Shown here one piece after another: positions 61,610 to 64,000 of a stretch of 64,000 bases of DNA. Source of the DNA: Sphagnum magellanicum (Eukaryota; Streptophyta; Sphagnopsida; Sphagnales; Sphagnaceae); NCBI GenBank assembly GCA_021904315.1, contig CM038914.1, positions 5,704,001 through 5,768,000 of the forward strand. The letters run 5' to 3'. Each line of letters opens with the position of its first letter. Position 1 is the first letter of the stretch. Under the pieces are notes generated by a model, which was given only the letters and a program-made list of their open reading frames with translations, had not been told where the DNA came from and made no database searches. The position numbers and the translations under genes were made by a program.

Positions 61610-62656
61610 TTAGTGCCGATATGCTCTCACAAGTTGGTCAATGCGGCACCGACAAAGAGGACAATTTGTGAGCTGGGCTGAGCAGGACATACAACAACAC
61701 ATATGCCCACATGGCACAAAAACTGAATTGTAATCTTGCTCCAAGCAAATCACACACAAGTTTGGTGCATGACCTTCCTTTATCAAGATTGCGTCCTTAT
61801 TATCCTGCTCATTTAGGCCTTCAGCCATCTCACCCTCCATCGCTGTCTGTCTGAGCCTCTGCGCTGCTGCTTCCATCACCCTTCTGTGCAGGGCTGCTCG
61901 GCGCCGCTTCTCCATCACATGTTTGGCAGCACATGAAACAACCAGGTACAACCCAACACATGTGACACCTACTGACAGGTACTTATACCATCTTGACCAT
62001 TTGCCCAGGTTCATGATCAACTGTTCTATGCTTTTTGGGGTTACATAAAATGGGCCCTTGTGCGGTTTCTGGATTCGGATCAACCCTCGATCATCTTGAA
62101 CTACTTCACCCACTACTGTAAGGGCAGTGCCAGTGGGAAGCACCCTCTCAACTCTCTTCACTCCCAGCATTTTCAGACCTTGCAAATAGTCCAGAGTGCC
62201 ACGAACTAGTGACCGCCCAGATTCTTCAAAAACCTCACTGGCTATGGTGAGCTCCATGCCAGTGGCATTTCGGGCACCTACTATGTAGGCCCGCCCTGTT
62301 CCATCTTCCAAGTACCATGGAACTTCTTTGCTGACAGAAAGCATGAGAGCGGAGTCTTGAATCCATGAGCCCGTGTCATTGTGCTTCAGAAAGTGTTGCT
62401 CTGCAGTTTCTTCAAGAATCACTCCTCGCAAACTGCTGTGCTCACAAGTGATGGGCGTATCTGAGCCTACTCGACCCACAACTGTAACCACTACCGGAAG
62501 AACCTTGCATGCTGACTGTAGCAATAAAGCAAGGTCTTGAAGCTGGTTCACCCTTTTCACATTTTTTAAGATTAAGGCATCTCTGCCTGTGTTCCGACTG
62601 AGATAGTATAGTGCTGCTCCACTGAGGCAGAGTGTGATACCACTCCAGGACAGCAT
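61610..62656 (-). CDS. SP1/MUL1-type membrane RING E3 ubiquitin ligase (GIDE domain)
   Basis: A single open frame of 348 residues from the ATG at 62656; the size equals Arabidopsis SP1 and its relatives SPL1 and SPL2. A membrane segment at residues 4-20 is followed by a GIDE/BAM intermembrane-space domain (about 75-220; LRGVILEE, EVPWYLEDGTGRAYIVGA, LPTGTALTVVGEV, GPFYVTPKSIEQLI). A second membrane segment spans 226-244. A basic helix (KRRRAALHRR) leads to a C-terminal RING (C301, C304, C316, H318, a Cys cluster at 320-325, C332, C335). Family knowledge: such ligases sit in the chloroplast, mitochondrial or peroxisomal outer membrane with the RING in the cytosol; SP1 ubiquitinates TOC import components and MUL1/SPL2 acts at mitochondria or plastids. 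Which of these this is cannot be settled by eye. The RING cysteines are intact. Confidence 0.93.
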   Translation of the reverse strand: MLSWSGITLCLSGAALYYLSRNTGRDALILKNVKRVNQLQDLALLLQSACKVLPVVVTVVGRVGSDTPITCEHSSLRGVILEETAEQHFLKHNDTGSWIQDSALMLSVSKEVPWYLEDGTGRAYIVGARNATGMELTIASEVFEESGRSLVRGTLDYLQGLKMLGVKRVERVLPTGTALTVVGEVVQDDRGLIRIQKPHKGPFYVTPKSIEQLIMNLGKWSRWYKYLSVGVTCVGLYLVVSCAAKHVMEKRRRAALHRRVMEAAAQRLRQTAMEGEMAEGLNEQDNKDAILIKEGHAPNLCVICLEQDYNSVFVPCGHMCCCMSCSAQLTNCPLCRCRIDQLVRAYRH

Positions 62657-63620
62657 TTCCTAGAGCTCTAATTTCTTCCCCCTACCTCGCTCTCTCCCCT
62701 TTCAATCTGCAACCAAATCTCCTCTACCTCTAGTTGTTCACATACCTCAGGTTCTTATCTCTTGCTTCTCGTCTAAATCCAAATGCTCCACCAGAACCCT
62801 AATCTTCTTCATATCAACAACAGCAATCTCCATGTTCCAATTCTCACCTCTTTGGATTGTAAACCGCAAAATCCTTCTCATCATAAGTAGGCCTCCCTTC
62901 TCCAAATCAGTCCAAGAACGATCTGTATCCAGACCAATCTTTTTAAAAAACCCTGTTTGCATTCCCTTTCCTACCTCCTTTTCTGAGACAATTTCCACCA
63001 GGCCTGTTCCGATCTTCGCGTCCACCTGAAATCAAAAGAAAAAGTCTGAGCAAATCCTGGAAAAGGGTGTGCGGATTTCTACCAGAATTTCGCAAAAAAG
63101 ACCGATCCACTCAGAAAAAAGGGGTCTCAATTCCAAAACAGAAAAGAACAGGAAACCCCAAACACAACAAACCCTCTCTCTCCTTTTTCTTTCAGAAGTG
63201 ATCCCTGTTTCAATTCGGAAATCGGAGAGGAGAACACAAGTTTATGTTAAAATAACAGAAACTGGTTTGCTATGCAAGATTACGCAAAATCCGACGCCTT
63301 CGGCTTTCAACCCTAATAGATGAGCTACTCTACAGACAACAACAATAAGCTGAGCCAAAAAATCAGAAGAAGAAGAAGAAGAAGTAGTAGTAGTAGTATT
63401 AGTAGTAGTAGAAGCAGAAGAAAAGCTTGAAAATTACAGACAAAACAGCTCAGTGTTCGCTCCCACTTCGCGAAAACTAAGAACACACCCAAAACCACCA
63501 GAAACAAAACACAAAACCGAAAACCAAAGCCAGGGCTTCAAACCCTAAAACACCCAAAGCGTTTGAAGGATGCAAGAAGAAGATGATGCTTGTGGATGAG
63601 GATGAGAACTGTTCATCCAC
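62657..63620 (-). promoter_or_regulatory. Leader and promoter region of the RING gene
   Basis: On the minus strand a good acceptor (TTTTGATTTCAG) ends at 63027, so a leader intron upstream of it is plausible. The 92-codon frame downstream of it (63025-62747) has no ATG at its start and no domain, so it is probably leader. An (AGA/TAG)n trinucleotide tract lies at 63365-63420. Confidence 0.4.
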
Positions 63621-63643
63621 ACCTATGATGTCCCCTCAAGCTT

Positions 63644-63669
63644 GCCCTGCCCTGCCCTGCCCTGCCCTT
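63644..63669. repeat. (CCCTG)n microsatellite, about five units
   Basis: Tandem CCCTG pentanucleotides ending CCCTTAG. Confidence 0.9.
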
Positions 63670-64000
63670 AGTGTTTTCTCTTTAGGAAAAAGGGTAAATG
63701 TATAGGAATTTTTATTTTTTATTTTTTTTCTTGTGATACCCCAGCCCGGGTGGTATCTATTGGGTAGCATGGGGAAACAAAATTTTAAGTGAAATGCCTG
63801 CCAGAGCAGGTAGTTCATTTTTCACAACACCCCGCCCTTTGCCAAGGAAATTTTTTACTACGGAACATGCCCTGCCCCCCATACACCAGAAATTTTCTGC
63901 TGCTGCTTGACAAAGGTGTTTTTACGGGCAGGACATCTTGGGTAAATATCTCTCCATTATTATAGTTGTGTTTTCTCTATAAAGGATCAATCATTGCCTC
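63670..64000. other. Non-coding DNA at the window end
   Basis: T-runs and short motifs; no gene is recognised. Anything starting here continues outside the window. Confidence 0.5.

Noticed and set aside
62747-63025. 92-codon minus-strand frame upstream of the RING gene
   Set aside because: It begins at a GTG directly after a splice acceptor, has no ATG start or domain, and most likely is 5' leader.

Overview
The window is nuclear DNA of a land plant. The evidence is GT-AG introns, three genes for plastid or plastid-envelope protein families (a hibernation-promoting factor of the PSRP1 type, an NCS1 nucleobase permease of the PLUTO type, an SP1/MUL1-type RING ligase), a plant-specific DUF936 gene, and Copia, Gypsy and Helitron remains. 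Intergenic DNA is very AT-rich and full of decayed repeats, while gene 5' ends are much more GC-rich. I cannot name the species. Wide repeat-laden spacers between few genes would fit a large plant genome such as a fern or other non-flowering lineage, but that is only an impression.

Layout. 1-15.2 kb: no gene; AT-rich DNA with tandem repeats, two long degenerate TACC/GGTA tracts on opposite strands, several minisatellites and a 34-base G run. 15.3-20.6 kb: four-exon DUF936 gene (+). 23.2-25.3 kb: five-exon plastid HPF gene (-), convergent with it. 26-34.4 kb: AT-rich, with a long near-perfect inverted repeat at 26.4 kb, a decayed Helitron helicase/endonuclease coding region on the minus strand at 28.3-31.4 kb, and an AGTTAA-type array at 32.2-32.6 kb. 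34.4-37 kb: Gypsy pol remnant split by an 816-bp solo LTR. 38.23-38.42 kb: a hAT-like MITE with an 8-bp target duplication. 38.56-45.50 kb: a complete but dead Copia element (313-bp LTRs, 5-bp target duplication) that carries in its leader a second solo LTR of the family that split the Gypsy. 45.5-50 kb: dispersed repeats and a GC-rich island. 50.4-52.8 kb: three-exon NCS1 permease (+). 53-53.6 kb: dispersed repeat copies. 54.6-58.2 kb: two-exon gene (-) for a 1149-residue protein with about 18 IQ-like helices in a 72-residue superrepeat and a C-terminal membrane anchor. 61.6-62.7 kb: SP1/MUL1-like RING ligase (-).

The genes are individual eukaryotic transcription units, not an operon. Three of the five act in or on plastids, which may be chance. 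I see no clear new multi-gene system. The most novel items are the IQ superrepeat tail-anchored protein, the 26.4-kb hairpin with strand-biased wobble pairs, the Helitron with an attached endonuclease domain, and the resolved nest of transposons with exact target duplications.
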